Origin: Acidobacteriota bacterium
Lineage (GTDB): Bacteria > Acidobacteriota > Thermoanaerobaculia > Multivoradales > JAHEKO01
NCBI GenBank assembly: GCA_006227875.1
Contig: SBFI01000370.1
Location: 1 to 15,127 of the forward strand
Length of the DNA: 15,127 bases
Direction of reading: 5' to 3'
The position numbers were made by a program, and so were the translations under genes. The notes under the pieces were generated by a model, which was not told where the DNA came from, made no database searches, and worked only from the letters and a program-made list of their open reading frames with translations. Positions 14,788 to 15,127 of this stretch are shown in pieces. Each line of letters begins with the position of its first letter. Position 1 is the first letter of the stretch.

Positions 14788-15127
14788 CGCTCCGGCGGTC
14801 CCAGCTCGACCGCGACCTTCCGGCGTCGGCCGTTGCGCAGCACGGTGACCTCCACCATCTCACCGACCTGTCGTCTTTCGAGCGCCAGCACCAGGTCGTC
14901 GGCCGAGTGCACGGGGTGTCCGTCCACCTCGACGATCACGTCGCCCAGTCGGACCCGACCGACGGTATCGGTCAGCGTTCCTCGCAACCCGGCGCGATCG
15001 GCGCCGCTGTCGGGAACAACACGCAGGATCAGGGCGCCCTCCACCTTGAGCTCGGGAACCCTTTGCGCCGTCAGCATCTCTACACCAAGTGTCGGACGCT
15101 CGATTCGGCCCCTCGTGATGAGCTCGG
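14784..15127 (-). CDS. C-terminal PDZ part of an HtrA/DegP-like serine protease, 5' end outside window
   Basis: The frame stays open to the window edge; the ATG at 15077 is internal. The first visible residues, ELITRGRIERPTLGVEML, match the junction between the trypsin-like protease domain and the PDZ domain in HtrA/Deg proteins. The PDZ domain follows: EGALILRVVPDSGADRAGLRG, VRLGDVIVEVDGHPV, LALERRQVGEMVEVTVLRNG, ending AVELGPPER. About 114 residues are visible. The catalytic His-Asp-Ser triad and any signal peptide would lie beyond the window. Only one PDZ follows the protease junction. Family members act in the periplasm in protein quality control. The 3' end overlaps the small membrane gene by 4 nt on the opposite strand. 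Confidence 0.85.
   Translation of the reverse strand, partial: ELITRGRIERPTLGVEMLTAQRVPELKVEGALILRVVPDSGADRAGLRGTLTDTVGRVRLGDVIVEVDGHPVHSADDLVLALERRQVGEMVEVTVLRNGRRRKVAVELGPPER

Noticed and set aside
1..15127. CRISPR array, tRNA, rRNA, insertion sequence or prophage
   Set aside because: No regularly spaced repeats, no RNA gene signature and no transposase, integrase or phage structural gene were found; the 'holin-like' label does not indicate a phage here.

Overview
This 15.1 kb window is high-GC, densely coding bacterial chromosome. Its gene content is a BaeRF family 3 protein, a large Ser/Thr kinase with a TonB C-terminus, a PflA-like radical SAM enzyme, a lipoprotein amidohydrolase and a 7TM/PAS/GGDEF/EAL protein. 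That mix suggests a Gram-negative from a deep environmental lineage, perhaps Acidobacteriota or a myxobacterium-like group. This is a weak inference from protein style only. I see no rRNA, tRNA, CRISPR array, insertion sequence, integrase or phage module, so it looks like core or housekeeping-type chromosome.

Layout. At 1-1055 (+) is a BaeRF family 3 protein whose start lies before the window. At 1162-4242 (+) is a 1026-residue fusion: degenerate receiver-like domain, Ser/Thr kinase, one membrane helix, proline-rich linker and TonB-type C-terminal domain. It may be preceded by a 14-codon leader and an RBS-masking hairpin. A 77-residue coiled-coil protein follows 19 nt later. At 4607-5020 (+) is a tandem ACT-like protein with its own candidate promoter. 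It converges on a radical SAM gene (minus, ending at 5009). At 5978-6290 is a divergent region rich in inverted repeats. It leads into a PDZ/TPR-like gene with an apparent frameshift (to about 6694), then cysM (6749-7645) and a penicillin-acylase-family Ntn hydrolase (7697-10174), all on the plus strand. On the minus strand lie a c-di-GMP signalling protein (10214-12676) and, upstream of it, a lipoprotein of the D-aminoacylase amidohydrolase family (12829-14478). A small two-helix 'holin-like' membrane gene (14543-14787, +) carries a one-base frameshift in a G run. The window closes with the C-terminal PDZ end of an HtrA-like protease (14784-15127, minus).

How the genes work together. The kinase and the small coiled-coil protein are the most credible operon pair. 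The Ntn hydrolase and the amidohydrolase are both predicted extracytoplasmic enzymes acting on amide bonds, but they are on opposite strands with the c-di-GMP gene between them, so a shared pathway is only a guess. I did not find a convincing new multi-gene system. The best leads are the kinase-TonB fusion with its possible translationally coupled leader, the amidohydrolase lacking the usual HxH metal motif, and two single-base frameshifts that may be assembly errors or real lesions.
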